Source: Chrysogorgia sp. JL179-B06
Lineage: Eukaryota; Cnidaria; Anthozoa; Scleralcyonacea; Chrysogorgiidae
NCBI GenBank assembly: GCA_035772405.1
Contig: JAYKKM010000003.1
Location: 831,501-895,500, forward strand
DNA length: 64,000 nucleotides
Reading direction: 5' to 3'
The position numbers and the translations under genes were made by a program. The notes under the pieces are model-generated. The model did not search any database and was not told where the DNA came from. It saw only the letters and a list, made by a program, of their open reading frames with translations. This document shows positions 6,486 through 15,153 of the stretch, in pieces (positions within the stretch are counted from its first letter, which is position 1; each line of letters starts with the position of its first letter).

Positions 6486-8129
6486 TTATAACACATATTT
6501 ACTTACTAAGTATCCAGACACAGCTGAAACCACTAGAACTAGCCCCAACTCTGTCGCGTTGTCATCTGATGTCACCTCTAGACGACGTTCTTGGTGTGTC
6601 ACCTTTGGTTTGTTTAGGTGATGTTCCTTATTTATTACTTTGTCAAGTGTGTCCAAGTGTTCTCCTCCATTTGTGTGGACTTTTTTAGGTATACTTGGGG
6701 CTTGGTAGTTTAACCCATTGTTATAACCAAATGTCATCCCACTGTCAGATGACTCTCTAAGTAGATTGTTGTAGCCTGGGATTGGTGTCTTTAGTATAAC
6801 CATGCTTCTAGGGATCAGCCAAGTGTTTGGTGTCACTGCCATGTCCAGCTTGACGTTTGTGTCCCCTATTGCTTTGTTCATAAGATTGATCCAAACACTA
6901 GGCGAATATTGAACTACGGCATCCTCGATGATATTTCTAAAAATTTGTTGAACCTCCCGACTGCTGGCGCGATCTCCCACAATACTTTGTCTAGCCTTTG
7001 CCTGTGCACCAAGTATAGCGTACATGTACACCTCTATCGATTGATTCAGTAACTCCTGCCCCAACTTGGTTAATCCATCAGATGTTCTTGAGCAATAACG
7101 CTTGTAGTCTCCTTTTACGTCTTTGATATCAAGGTTCCAATTACCACTTAGGGGGAGATGATTTCTCAAAAGTCGCCAATCTGGTATGTATAGTCTGAGG
7201 ATGTTGGCAATATCAGCTCCACTCTTGCTAAGACGAAACATCACTCTTCTAATAGTAAAGTACACGTGGAACCTCATGAGACTTGTGATCTGTCTTGGGA
7301 TATCAGATGTTGGGGTTATGTTTTGTAAAGAGACTCCAGATCTATACGTGGCTATGTACATTGCAGCAATTGCTTGGTAGTAACTCTTTATTAGAGTCCA
7401 TACTGTGTTGATGTTACCCCCATCTGGTCCATCCTGGTAGTATAACTTCGTGTCGATAATTATTCTTGGGAGACTAGACTTGAAGGAATTCTTGTCGTCA
7501 ACATAGACATCGAAGTTGTTAACTTGATAGTTGAGCACATATGGAGGAAATGTTGTGACTTTCCCAGAGTCTCTAGTTTTATTGTTCTCTGTTAGTATCA
7601 ACTTTTGAACTGTCCCACCACTCGACCACACCTTTGGGAAAGGTGTGTTATTATGGAGCCACTTCCACATACTCTTGTCGTTCTTGAACGTGGTGCTGGT
7701 AATGTCAGTCGAGAGTATGTCGTTGTTGACGAAGAATACGTCAACTCTTGTCACATCACCCTGTTGTGTTTGGACTGGTTCGAAATTGAACTTGGCCATT
7801 GTGACATAAGGATATTTTTTGACGAGGTCTGACTTAGCCTTCTGAATTGCGTCTTTAGAGTTCCTAATTGCCTTGTCATAGTTCTCGCCATAGTAACGTC
7901 TGATCAACGTCTCGAAGTCTACTGGTTTGTTTAACGTCTCCACTGGTTTGTTTATAGTTAGATACTTAGTGTACTCCGGGTTACTCTTAAACCTACTCGA
8001 GTCTATCGAAACGTCACCAATATTGGTTTTCGTCACGAAGAATATATGTAAATGCATATTATCGTCAACGTCAAAAAAAAACCTATTCTTGTCAGCATAA
8101 GGATACTTTATTTCGAACGTATCCATCAT
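6486..8129 (-). CDS. 547-aa protein with duplicated N-terminal domain and C-terminal membrane anchor
   Basis: Not recognised. The N-terminus contains two related segments: KYPYADKNRFFFDVDD...HIFFV...FKSNPEY (about residues 8-56) and KKYPYVTMAKFNFEP...VDVFFV...FKNDKSM (about 104-156). A helical middle (about 240-400) follows, with GGNINTVWTLIKSYYQAIA and RFHVYFTIRRVMF. A hydrophobic segment ends the protein (LGLVLVVSAVSGYLVSKYVL). As the first gene of the minus block, shared with a divergent promoter to the minor capsid gene, a structural virion role is likely. The element promoter motif lies within the 17-nt gap at the start; there are two adjacent ATGs. Confidence 0.65.
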   Translation of the reverse strand: MMDTFEIKYPYADKNRFFFDVDDNMHLHIFFVTKTNIGDVSIDSSRFKSNPEYTKYLTINKPVETLNKPVDFETLIRRYYGENYDKAIRNSKDAIQKAKSDLVKKYPYVTMAKFNFEPVQTQQGDVTRVDVFFVNNDILSTDITSTTFKNDKSMWKWLHNNTPFPKVWSSGGTVQKLILTENNKTRDSGKVTTFPPYVLNYQVNNFDVYVDDKNSFKSSLPRIIIDTKLYYQDGPDGGNINTVWTLIKSYYQAIAAMYIATYRSGVSLQNITPTSDIPRQITSLMRFHVYFTIRRVMFRLSKSGADIANILRLYIPDWRLLRNHLPLSGNWNLDIKDVKGDYKRYCSRTSDGLTKLGQELLNQSIEVYMYAILGAQAKARQSIVGDRASSREVQQIFRNIIEDAVVQYSPSVWINLMNKAIGDTNVKLDMAVTPNTWLIPRSMVILKTPIPGYNNLLRESSDSGMTFGYNNGLNYQAPSIPKKVHTNGGEHLDTLDKVINKEHHLNKPKVTHQERRLEVTSDDNATELGLVLVVSAVSGYLVSKYVL

Positions 8130-8146
8130 AACATACCGTACGTTAT
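8130..8146. promoter_or_regulatory. Divergent promoter between the two gene blocks
   Basis: Only 17 nt separate the ATGs of the 547-aa gene (minus) and the minor capsid gene (plus). The gap contains the palindromic core CGTACG with a TAT-rich arm toward each start, so one short site seems to serve both directions. Confidence 0.6.
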
Positions 8147-8791
8147 ATGAGAGTGGTAGTGTTGATTAGTGGTTCAACGAAAACTGTATACCTACCAGAG
8201 TCAACTCTAGCGACTAACTCAGACCCTTACGTATTGGTTAAGAAGGCAACCATCTTTTGGGACTACGTTAACGTAACAACAGCTAACAGTAAGATAACTT
8301 ATAACAGTAATAATCACGTTTTTAGTCCTGGGTACCACACCTTTAAAATGATCGCCGACGACTTGAAAGAGTTAGGAGACGTCAAGCTAGTAGCTAACAG
8401 ATACGACTCTACGTGTACGATAACAACTGATCAACAAATAGAACTGTTTAAATTTGGACAACTCTTAGGATTTGACGAAAACACTACAATAGCCACCACA
8501 AAAACCAGTCCTAACGTTGTGAGCGTTAACAGAGGACTGAAATACATACAAGTAACATCTAATGTTGTGGACAGATCTAAGAACATAGTTAATGGTAGCA
8601 AAAGTGATTGTATCGCAATACTGCCAATAACTAGCACACAGACATTAAAGGGCTCTGTACAACATTTTGGTGTTGAGTCAAAAATACTGATAAACAAAGG
8701 AGTCATCCACCAACTAGAGTTCAAGATAACAGATCAGGATGACAACAGTGTTAGCGTTGGCGAGGTGCTGTTAGATTTACACATCACGTAG
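8147..8791 (+). CDS. Penton-like minor capsid protein (single jelly roll)
   Basis: 214 aa, the usual size for Polinton minor capsid (penton) proteins. The sequence is beta-strand rich throughout. The blocks LFKFGQLLGFDENTTI, VNRGLKYIQVTSNVVD, and the C-terminal GVIHQLEFKITDQDDN...VGEVLLDLHIT resemble conserved parts of this family as I know it. It would form the capsid vertices together with the major capsid protein. No breaks. The element promoter motif directly precedes the ATG. Assignment rests on family style, size and context rather than on an alignment. Confidence 0.75.
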   Translation: MRVVVLISGSTKTVYLPESTLATNSDPYVLVKKATIFWDYVNVTTANSKITYNSNNHVFSPGYHTFKMIADDLKELGDVKLVANRYDSTCTITTDQQIELFKFGQLLGFDENTTIATTKTSPNVVSVNRGLKYIQVTSNVVDRSKNIVNGSKSDCIAILPITSTQTLKGSVQHFGVESKILINKGVIHQLEFKITDQDDNSVSVGEVLLDLHIT

Positions 8792-8796
8792 TGTAT
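8781..8796 (+). promoter_or_regulatory. Element promoter motif before the integrase gene
   Basis: ACATCACGTAGTGTAT is followed directly by the ATG at 8797 and overlaps the stop codon of the minor capsid gene. This decides the integrase start at 8797. Confidence 0.6.
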
Positions 8797-9882
8797 ATGG
8801 ACATAGAGCAAGAACTAAGAGATATTTACTACAACCCGTCAACTGGTTACCAGTCTGCCGAGAGGCTGTACCGAAAGGCACAAGAAGACGGTCTAGACGT
8901 TAGTAGGGCAAAGATAAAGGGCTGGCTAAAATCTCAAGACACGTACACCAGGTACAAACCAGTTGTTAGGAAACACAAGTTTAGACAAACATTTGTTGAC
9001 TACCTGGGTAAGCAGATACAGATGGACTTGGTCGATATGGGCAAGTACAAGCATAAGAACAACGGGTACTACTGGATACTAACAGCCACTGAGATCCTTA
9101 GTAGGTATGCTTTCGCAATACCCGTCTATAGGAAAGACACGAAAAACATGACTAAGGCTGTCGCGAGGTTACTAGAGAAGGCTAAGGTTAGATTTGGCGA
9201 GTATCCAAAGTTAGCTCAGTTTGACGACGGTAAGGAATTCTATAACGTTGGTGTGAAGGATCTACTGGATAAACACAACGTGAAGTACTTCAGCACTAAC
9301 TCTGATAAAAAGGCAGCAGTCGTGGAACGGTTTAACAGAACACTCAAGACGTCTATGTGGAAGTACTTCTACAGTAAAGGAACGTACAAGTGGATTGACA
9401 TTTTAGATCAGCTCGTTGAGAATTACAACAATACCAAACATAGTACTATTCTAATGAAACCTAAAGACGTTAATAAGAAAAACGAAAACGAAGTATGGAC
9501 GACATTGTTTGGACACCATTTCGGTGACTACCCACTGCCAAAGATCAAAGTAGGTGAGACTGTCAGGATATCAAAGTACAAAAGCATATTCACAAAAGGA
9601 TACGAGGCTAACTTCACCGAGGAGCTATTCAAAGTGACAAAGGTCGTACGTGGTGACCCTACCGTGTACGAGATAGAGGACCACGAAGGGGAACCTATCG
9701 TTGGTAAGTTCTACGAGGAAGAGCTATCAGCTGTTGATAAAAAAGACGATGTATACAAAGTCGAGAAGATACTAAAGAGAAAGAAGGTGGGAGGTAAGAA
9801 GATGGCTTTAGTTAAGTGGCTTGGCTACGACAGTAAACATAATTCATGGATACCAGAAAGCGATATCCGAAACATTGAGTAG
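8797..9882 (+). CDS. Retroviral-type (rve) integrase with C-terminal chromodomain
   Basis: 361 aa, intact. The catalytic triad is visible: D77 in QMDLVDMG, D143 in QFDDGKEF and E177 in VVERFNRT, with about 33 residues between the last two. The N-terminal region (1-65) is a helical zinc-less domain in what is visible. The C-terminal chromodomain (about 320-357) has VYKVEKIL, KWLGYDSKHNSWIPESDI, the aromatic-cage pattern that targets methylated histone tails. It inserts the element into host DNA and usually makes a 6-bp target duplication. Polintons carry exactly this pair of domains. Confidence 0.95.
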   Translation: MDIEQELRDIYYNPSTGYQSAERLYRKAQEDGLDVSRAKIKGWLKSQDTYTRYKPVVRKHKFRQTFVDYLGKQIQMDLVDMGKYKHKNNGYYWILTATEILSRYAFAIPVYRKDTKNMTKAVARLLEKAKVRFGEYPKLAQFDDGKEFYNVGVKDLLDKHNVKYFSTNSDKKAAVVERFNRTLKTSMWKYFYSKGTYKWIDILDQLVENYNNTKHSTILMKPKDVNKKNENEVWTTLFGHHFGDYPLPKIKVGETVRISKYKSIFTKGYEANFTEELFKVTKVVRGDPTVYEIEDHEGEPIVGKFYEEELSAVDKKDDVYKVEKILKRKKVGGKKMALVKWLGYDSKHNSWIPESDIRNIE

Positions 9883-9888
9883 TATATA
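9877..9888 (+). promoter_or_regulatory. Element promoter motif before the 424-aa gene
   Basis: GAGTAGTATATA is followed directly by the ATG and overlaps the integrase stop codon. Confidence 0.55.
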
Positions 9889-11163
9889 ATGGCTGAAGGA
9901 GGGTTCGATGAAATCGAAATGCAAGAACGTGACAAGCTTAAATCATACGATGCTATGGATGACACCGTCTTGGACAACGAGTATAACACACTCACCAACG
10001 AGAGACTTAGTCTTCTGCGCAACGACGACCACGATGAGTTGAAAGACGTGAAGGTTAGGATAGAGTATATTGATCGTTTACGTAATGAAAGAAAAGCAGA
10101 GACATCTTTTATAGATAGTGATGGTGGTAAGACAGTAACAATAACTAGAAAGGGTAGTGGTGACGTCATTAAGGTCCCTTCAACCGAAAACCTATCAAAC
10201 TTCAATATCCTTAACCACCCTGAAAGCGACTTGCGCACAGCTTTGAGTCGATTTATGATAGATACGTATGATATAGGTCTTGATATGTATGACGACAACG
10301 TACTCGAGTTAGTTAAAAACTCAAGCATAAGGATTGGAACTAATAATATTGAGTACAAACCTGTTCTAAAAAATGGTGAACGAGGTAAACCACATATAGT
10401 CTTAAGACGAAATGATGATGGTAGTCTAACTATTAACAGAACAAAGAAAAATGACAAGGCGCTGACACAGTTCCTAAATCTTGTTGGCAAAATAGTTGAA
10501 AGGAGCGAGACAAGTAAAGGGCAGCCGACGATTGACGTAAACCCTAACGACTCACCAATAAGAGGTCTAACAGACAAAGAGAGTCGTGAACTACGAGGAG
10601 TCTTGACCTCAAACGAAACAGTCGATCCAGCCACTAGACCACAATTTCTAAAAGTACAAGCCGACCATTTTCAGAACACGATCAATGAGACTGAAGAAAT
10701 TCTCAACAGAGAGGAAGCTAGTTCCACAGAGGAGTTCGTGTTGAATGAGAGAGTGATAGGTCTCGAGACAGCTAGGGACAGAACCTTAGAACAAATGGAA
10801 ATTGAGACTGTTAGGGAGCAACAAGAAGAGGACGTCACTCGATTACAAAAAATAAAGGAGTGGTTTAAGGAAAATTGGTTGGGTGCCTCAGCTTTAGGAA
10901 TAACCATAGCCTCTTTCATCACTACAATTATAATATCCGCTAGAAGCGTAGTCTTCAAAGGTGGCCAAGCACTTGGAAAACTAGGAAAAGCTATAGCTAA
11001 TCTAGCCACAAAGGCTGGCCCTCTACTGGCTGGACTGCTAAACGTGGTGGCGACTGCGCTAAAGTGGGGAGCTGCAGGCATATCTTGGTTAGCGTCTAAT
11101 TTGTGGATCCTAGCGATAGCACTAGCTTGGTTCGTCTACGATCAGTACAAACAGAGGAAATAA
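9889..11163 (+). CDS. 424-aa protein with C-terminal membrane segments, unknown function
   Basis: The N-terminal two thirds are hydrophilic and acidic, with coiled-coil-like stretches (about residues 1-75 and 255-325). From about residue 330 hydrophobic segments follow: LGASALGITIASFITTIII, a glycine/alanine-rich amphipathic region (KAIANLATKAGPLLAGLL) and WLASNLWILAIALAWFVYD at the end. The pattern suggests a virion or factory membrane protein that may bend or permeabilise a membrane, which is inference only. It stands between integrase and major capsid gene, a position often occupied by a conserved unknown protein in cnidarian elements. No breaks. Confidence 0.65.
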   Translation: MAEGGFDEIEMQERDKLKSYDAMDDTVLDNEYNTLTNERLSLLRNDDHDELKDVKVRIEYIDRLRNERKAETSFIDSDGGKTVTITRKGSGDVIKVPSTENLSNFNILNHPESDLRTALSRFMIDTYDIGLDMYDDNVLELVKNSSIRIGTNNIEYKPVLKNGERGKPHIVLRRNDDGSLTINRTKKNDKALTQFLNLVGKIVERSETSKGQPTIDVNPNDSPIRGLTDKESRELRGVLTSNETVDPATRPQFLKVQADHFQNTINETEEILNREEASSTEEFVLNERVIGLETARDRTLEQMEIETVREQQEEDVTRLQKIKEWFKENWLGASALGITIASFITTIIISARSVVFKGGQALGKLGKAIANLATKAGPLLAGLLNVVATALKWGAAGISWLASNLWILAIALAWFVYDQYKQRK

Positions 11164-11185
11164 AACACGTGTTATAATATATAGT
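11164..11185 (+). promoter_or_regulatory. Element promoter motif before the major capsid gene
   Basis: AACACGTGTTATAATATATAGT ends at the ATG. The ACACGTGT part is itself palindromic. Confidence 0.65.
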
Positions 11186-12424
11186 ATGAACACTAGTGAG
11201 AAAGAGTTGACTCCTGGATATAGACGTCGCGAAATATCTGCTATCAAAGGCACAAGAACCCGTCACGTTGTGACACTGAACCCTAACAAAGCCAATCCAG
11301 GGGAGGAGTTGTACATCGATATCCCAAAAACTAAGGGTAACACTTGCCTGGTACCCTCTAGTCTCCATATCCTATTCGACTTTAAGAGTTCGAATGCTAA
11401 ATCATGGTTTCTTAACAACCTATCGAGACTACTATTCGAGAGACTGGTGGTAAAACTAGCTGGTGAGTCCGTGTACGACAATAGTGGTGAAAGCGTCATC
11501 GGTACGTACAAAGACCTCTGGAAATCTAACAGTGAGCGAGACCAGATGGTCGAATATGGTATAGCAAACGAGAACCTTCGAAAGCTAATCTCAAAGGACG
11601 ACAGTGGCGCTGCCAGCTGAGACACACAAAAAGTTAGTGATGGTCTGATGTTCTCCATCCATAACACTAAACAAAAGATTCAAATCGACAAGATTCTAGA
11701 AGATCATGGTCTATACGCACCATACAACATGAACAACAATTTCAGGTACATAATCACACTCCCTAAAGCGTCTGATATTATGGTGGCTCAATCTGGATCA
11801 GCTGTGGCTGGCTATACGTTAGAGAACCTTGAGTTGGAGTACGAAACTATCGAGAATCAAGAGATTGCTGATGAAGTATCGTCTCTATACGCGTCCGGTA
11901 GGTCTCTATCATACGAACACACAACACTAATGAAGACTGTGGAGTGGGATAAAGGAATCACACTCGTAAACGAGAATATTAACCTACCAAGAAAATCGAT
12001 GAAATCTGTCGTTTTACTCTTCACAAATAAAACAAGAACTGACAGTGAAGAGTTCGTCTACCCAAACATAGAGTCAGTCAAACTCACCATAGAAGGTGTA
12101 CCGAACATGGTCTACAGTCAAGGAATACCGAAATCAAGACTCTGGGGAGAAGCGAAAAGACTATTCGGGCAAGGACTAGACTCCGACCAGCATATGACTA
12201 TCCAAAAGTTTTACAAAGACGGTTTCGCTTTGGTTGTTGACCTTAGATCTATCGAAGATAACGTGAAAGTTGCAACTGGAAAAAAGATCGTGAACACTCA
12301 GTCAGGAATATTGATGGAAATCAATAAAGAAGCCACAACAGCAAACGTTATGTGTAGAATATTCGTGCTCTCCGATGGTCTCGTAAACCTCATCAACAAC
12401 GATCTACAATCAATCCAGTACTAA
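11186..12424 (+). pseudogene. Major capsid protein (double jelly roll) with one in-frame TGA
   Basis: The reading frame runs 413 codons from ATG 11186 to TAA 12422-12424, with a single in-frame TGA at codon 145 (11618-11620). Both sides are otherwise clean and in the same frame. Recognisable parts are the N-terminal strand region with TPGYRRREI and VTLNPNKANPGEELYIDIP, the FKSSNAKSWFLNNLSRLL segment, and, after the stop, APYNMNNNFRYIITLPKA and the VNTQSGILMEI...CRIFVLSDGLVN end. This resembles the cnidarian Polinton major capsid family, which forms icosahedral capsids. Position next to the packaging ATPase supports the call. The TGA would truncate the protein after the first third, so this copy is probably not capsid-competent unless the stop is a sequencing error. 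Confidence 0.8.
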
Positions 12425-12440
12425 ACATGTAGTATTCTAT
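12425..12440 (+). promoter_or_regulatory. Element promoter motif before the packaging ATPase gene
   Basis: ACATGTAGTATTCTAT directly abuts the ATG. Confidence 0.6.
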
Positions 12441-13079
12441 ATGAAAACACCTTTTAACATGCTGATTGTTGGAATGACAGCCTGCGGTAAAACATACTAC
12501 TTCTTGAATATGATAGAGAAAGACTACGCGAATCACTTCGACTTCATCATTCTTATATGTCCGACGTTTGAATGGAATAAGACGTACACAGAGTGGAAAT
12601 ACTTGAGAGACCCAGATTTTATCGCTATTCAGTGTGAGCAAGATAAGGTCAACGTAGTCCTCAAACACATGACCGATACTTATAAAGGTACCAACTCACT
12701 AATAATATTAGATGATTGTGCTGGTGGGCAGGACGTTAAAAATAGAACAAGCGAACTAGTTAAACTAGCCTTTAGCGCTAGACACTACAACCTATCCACA
12801 ATAGTCATAACACAACAACTAACCTCAATTAGTAAACCATATCGTGAAAACATCTCAAAGTTAGTAACATTCTACAACCCTAACAGAAACGATATGAAAA
12901 TTATCGTAGACGATTATCTTAACGGAGTCGATAAAGTGGAAATTCAGAAAATAATAAAACAGTTGAGAGACAACGAGTACGCAAGATTGGAGATACTTCT
13001 AAGGCATCCATACTCATACGAAATAGTTATTCCGCGAAAACAAAACACGTCGTATAATATAGGACATGCCAAGACGTAA
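12441..13079 (+). CDS. Genome-packaging ATPase (FtsK/HerA, A32-like)
   Basis: 212 aa, intact. Walker A is GMTACGKT at residues 11-18, Walker B is SLIILDDCA at about 86-94, and a polar STIVITQQL segment (about 122-130) fits the sensor strand. Size and motifs match the packaging ATPases of Polintons, virophages and poxvirus A32. It would pump the element genome into the capsid. It overlaps the following gene by 14 nt, and the promoter motif of that gene lies inside its 3' coding end. Confidence 0.9.
   Translation: MKTPFNMLIVGMTACGKTYYFLNMIEKDYANHFDFIILICPTFEWNKTYTEWKYLRDPDFIAIQCEQDKVNVVLKHMTDTYKGTNSLIILDDCAGGQDVKNRTSELVKLAFSARHYNLSTIVITQQLTSISKPYRENISKLVTFYNPNRNDMKIIVDDYLNGVDKVEIQKIIKQLRDNEYARLEILLRHPYSYEIVIPRKQNTSYNIGHAKT
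13045..13060 (+). promoter_or_regulatory. Element promoter motif before the 177-aa gene
   Basis: ACACGTCGTATAATAT, nearly identical to the copy at 3708-3723 on the other strand, ends 5 nt before the ATG at 13066 and lies within the ATPase gene. Confidence 0.65.
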
Positions 13080-13599
13080 GACAAAAAATCCTGAGACAAT
13101 TGACGAACTCATCGAAGACATACAAGAAGCAGAACAGGAAGTGATCGACGAACCACAAATCGACACACCACAAGTTGACGACACTCCGCAAACTGACGTA
13201 GACAATAAACGAAACGAACTAAGAAGACTCTCAGAGGACGGTGAGATAGACCAATCCGTCGCTTATCTTAAAAAGGCCTCAGCTAAAGTTATAAATAAGA
13301 TCTATGAAGAATGGGAGGTAAAAAGAATGGAGAAAGCGAACACGTTCCTCTGTGACCTTTTAATAAGCAAGTTCGCCCACGCGTTAGGAGGGTTCAACGC
13401 TATTGAATCACCTGAAAAGCTAGAAAAAGAGTTGATTACTGACCAGCTACTTAAAAGAGACGTAGAGAAGTTTATATCATACGTATCCCCCTACCTCCCT
13501 TGTTTAGGGTTGTTATCAGGTGGACTGACAACTAGTAAACACGTATTTAGCCACATGGCTAGAGAGGAAACCCCTGAGGGGAAGCCACCGAACGAGTGA
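13066..13599 (+). CDS. 177-aa protein with acidic N-terminus, unknown function
   Basis: The first 10 residues are basic (MPRRKTKNPE), followed by a long acidic Q/D/E/T-rich stretch with repeated PQxD units (about residues 15-48) that is likely disordered. The C-terminal half is helical (KVINKIYEEWEVKRMEKANTFLCDLLISKFA). No motif recognised. It overlaps the ATPase gene, so it is probably a late or virion gene. Its start is set by the promoter motif just upstream. Confidence 0.65.
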   Translation: MPRRKTKNPETIDELIEDIQEAEQEVIDEPQIDTPQVDDTPQTDVDNKRNELRRLSEDGEIDQSVAYLKKASAKVINKIYEEWEVKRMEKANTFLCDLLISKFAHALGGFNAIESPEKLEKELITDQLLKRDVEKFISYVSPYLPCLGLLSGGLTTSKHVFSHMAREETPEGKPPNE

Positions 13600-13642
13600 G
13601 ACAGTGCTATCTAATCACAATAATTTACAAAACAACCTAAAG

Positions 13643-13663
13643 ACATGAGTGTATACTAACTTA
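13643..13663 (+). promoter_or_regulatory. Element promoter motif before the last gene
   Basis: ACATGAGTGTATAC followed seven bases later by the ATG at 13664. A weaker match than the others. Confidence 0.45.
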
Positions 13664-13990
13664 ATGAGTACTGTAGTCATGAAGAGTAGTGTAGAACGTC
13701 GGGAGTCAGTGGAGGAAAAGACAGCGAAACTCAACGAAGAGTTGTTATTTATCTACCAGATTAGAGAGATCAAAAGACAACTCTTCACTAAGACTAGCTT
13801 AGAACGTGAGGAACTAGACGAGAGGTTTAAACACACTGCACTCGGAAAAAGGATGACCAGAAAAGAAAGAGAGTTGCGGTTTCTACGCACCACCACCAGG
13901 ACCCGTCTGACTCGAACCTCCACCCGAACCCACCAAGCCAAGCCTGACTGCATGTCGTTGCTACAGAACGTGAACCACATCGCGCAATAA
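13664..13990 (+). CDS. 108-aa basic protein, last gene of the element
   Basis: Not recognised. The first 70 residues are charged and helical (KTAKLNEELLFIYQIREIKRQL); the C-terminal third is unusual, with a TTTRTRLTRTSTRT repeat that may be a frame-shifted or low-complexity end. Start chosen by the motif upstream; an earlier GTG at 13649 is less likely. Confidence is limited by the odd tail. Confidence 0.45.
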   Translation: MSTVVMKSSVERRESVEEKTAKLNEELLFIYQIREIKRQLFTKTSLEREELDERFKHTALGKRMTRKERELRFLRTTTRTRLTRTSTRTHQAKPDCMSLLQNVNHIAQ

Positions 13991-14013
13991 TTCCCGGAGT
14001 CTAACTCGACCAC

Positions 14014-14155
14014 ACCCTGATTTTAAAAAACTTGACCACGCCCTTTTTTAAGGCATCTCGACCACGCCCTTTTTAAGGCATCTCGGTCACGCCCTTTTCC
14101 TTAAGGAATTCTTGGAATTATTTCTCGAGATAATTCTTGGAACTTGACCTTGAAA

Positions 14156-14197
<42 letters not shown>
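14014..14197. repeat. Short tandem repeats at the right end of the Polinton
   Basis: Three copies of a roughly 26-bp unit (CTCGACCACGCCCTTTTTAA type) cover about 14,030-14,105, followed by about nine CTTGAC hexamer copies up to 14,197. They lie between the last gene and the terminal palindrome and contain no gene. Confidence 0.7.
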
Positions 14198-14333
14198 AGT
14201 AGTGGTAAAAGGCCTATTCTAACTCACTTTCGCAAGTTAGATCCTGTTAGTGGGCGTGGCCAAAATTTTGGCTACGCACACTAACAGGATCTAACTTGCG
14301 AAAGTGAGTTAGAATCGGCCTTTTACTACTACT
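14198..14333. repeat. 136-bp near-perfect palindrome at the Polinton right edge
   Basis: Centre AAAA|TTTT at 14265/14266. The two 68-bp arms pair with only four mismatches. The palindrome ends exactly where sequence similarity to the second host copy (from about 53,455) begins, so it is either the end of the Polinton or a separate foldback element adjoining it. Confidence 0.8.
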
Positions 14334-14613
14334 AAGATCCTCTTTCAAATATCAGGATCAAACAGGTTCTTGTTTTAAGGGGCAAAAATTCTTAATTTCA
14401 GCCTGAGGTACTTATAGGTGGAAGGTATACTCAATAGCGAGTGTTATACACAAAATTATAACTCTCGACAATAAGTAGAGATTTTGGTTTCATAATAGGG
14501 CTTCAGAAACTATTAGATTAAACCATTTATATTATATTATATTAATTATATTCTTGAGATTAAACGTTTGAGATTGAACGTTTGCTACTAAACTACAAAT
14601 CAAATATTTATAG

Positions 14614-14997
14614 TCATACGAAGTTGTGCAGACTGGTTGAACAAAATGGGAAAAAACCAAGATGGTGTCTACTCAATTGATCCTGATGGACTTGGAATTT
14701 TTAACGTCAGCTGTGATATGACAACAGACGGGGGAGGATGGACTGTGTTTCAGAGACGGCAAGATGGAAGTGTGGATTTCTATCGTGCATGGGAAGACTA
14801 TAAAAATGGCTTTGGAAATATGTCTGGTGAATTTTGGCTGGGACTGGACAAGATCAATCGACTCACAAAAAAGAATGCCACAGAATTAAGAGTCGACCTG
14901 GAAGATTTTGAAGAGGAAAAGAAATATGCCAGTTACTCGACATTCAAAGTAGAAGATGAAAGTACAAATTACACGTTAACTGTTGAAGGATATACAG
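14614..14997 (+). CDS. Fibrinogen C-terminal domain exon, copy 1 (N-terminal half)
   Basis: An open exon between an acceptor (ATTTATAG at 14606-14613) and a donor (ACAG/GTGAGT at 14997/14998), 384 bp, entering and leaving in phase 1. It encodes the first half of a FReD: CADW, DGVYSIDPDG, FNVSCDMTTDGGGWTVFQRR, FYRAWEDYKNGFGNMSGEFWLGLDKI. These are the canonical signatures of secreted fibrinogen-related lectin-like proteins. It joins in phase to the exon at 19318. Upstream PAN and EGF exons as in copy 2 are not seen here; the Polinton fills that space. Confidence 0.9.
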
Positions 14998-15153
14998 GTG
15001 AGTACTGAGTAACATTAATTAGTTCATGATTGAGTCGGATTTCTTTGATGTGCTGCGGTGATTTTTTAACTTAAAAACCGATTGATGGTTATACGCAGAT
15101 ATATTTTAGAATCTTCATCAGGGTAACATGAAAATTAATGGACATGAATAATC

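Noticed and set aside
11618..11620. TGA in the capsid gene as a selenocysteine codon
   Set aside because: No hint of a selenocysteine element and no known selenoprotein capsids; a nonsense mutation is simpler.
1..14000. Adenain-like cysteine protease expected in a Polinton
   Set aside because: No frame here shows the H...D/E...Q...C pattern; it may lie to the left of the window or be absent, so none is annotated.
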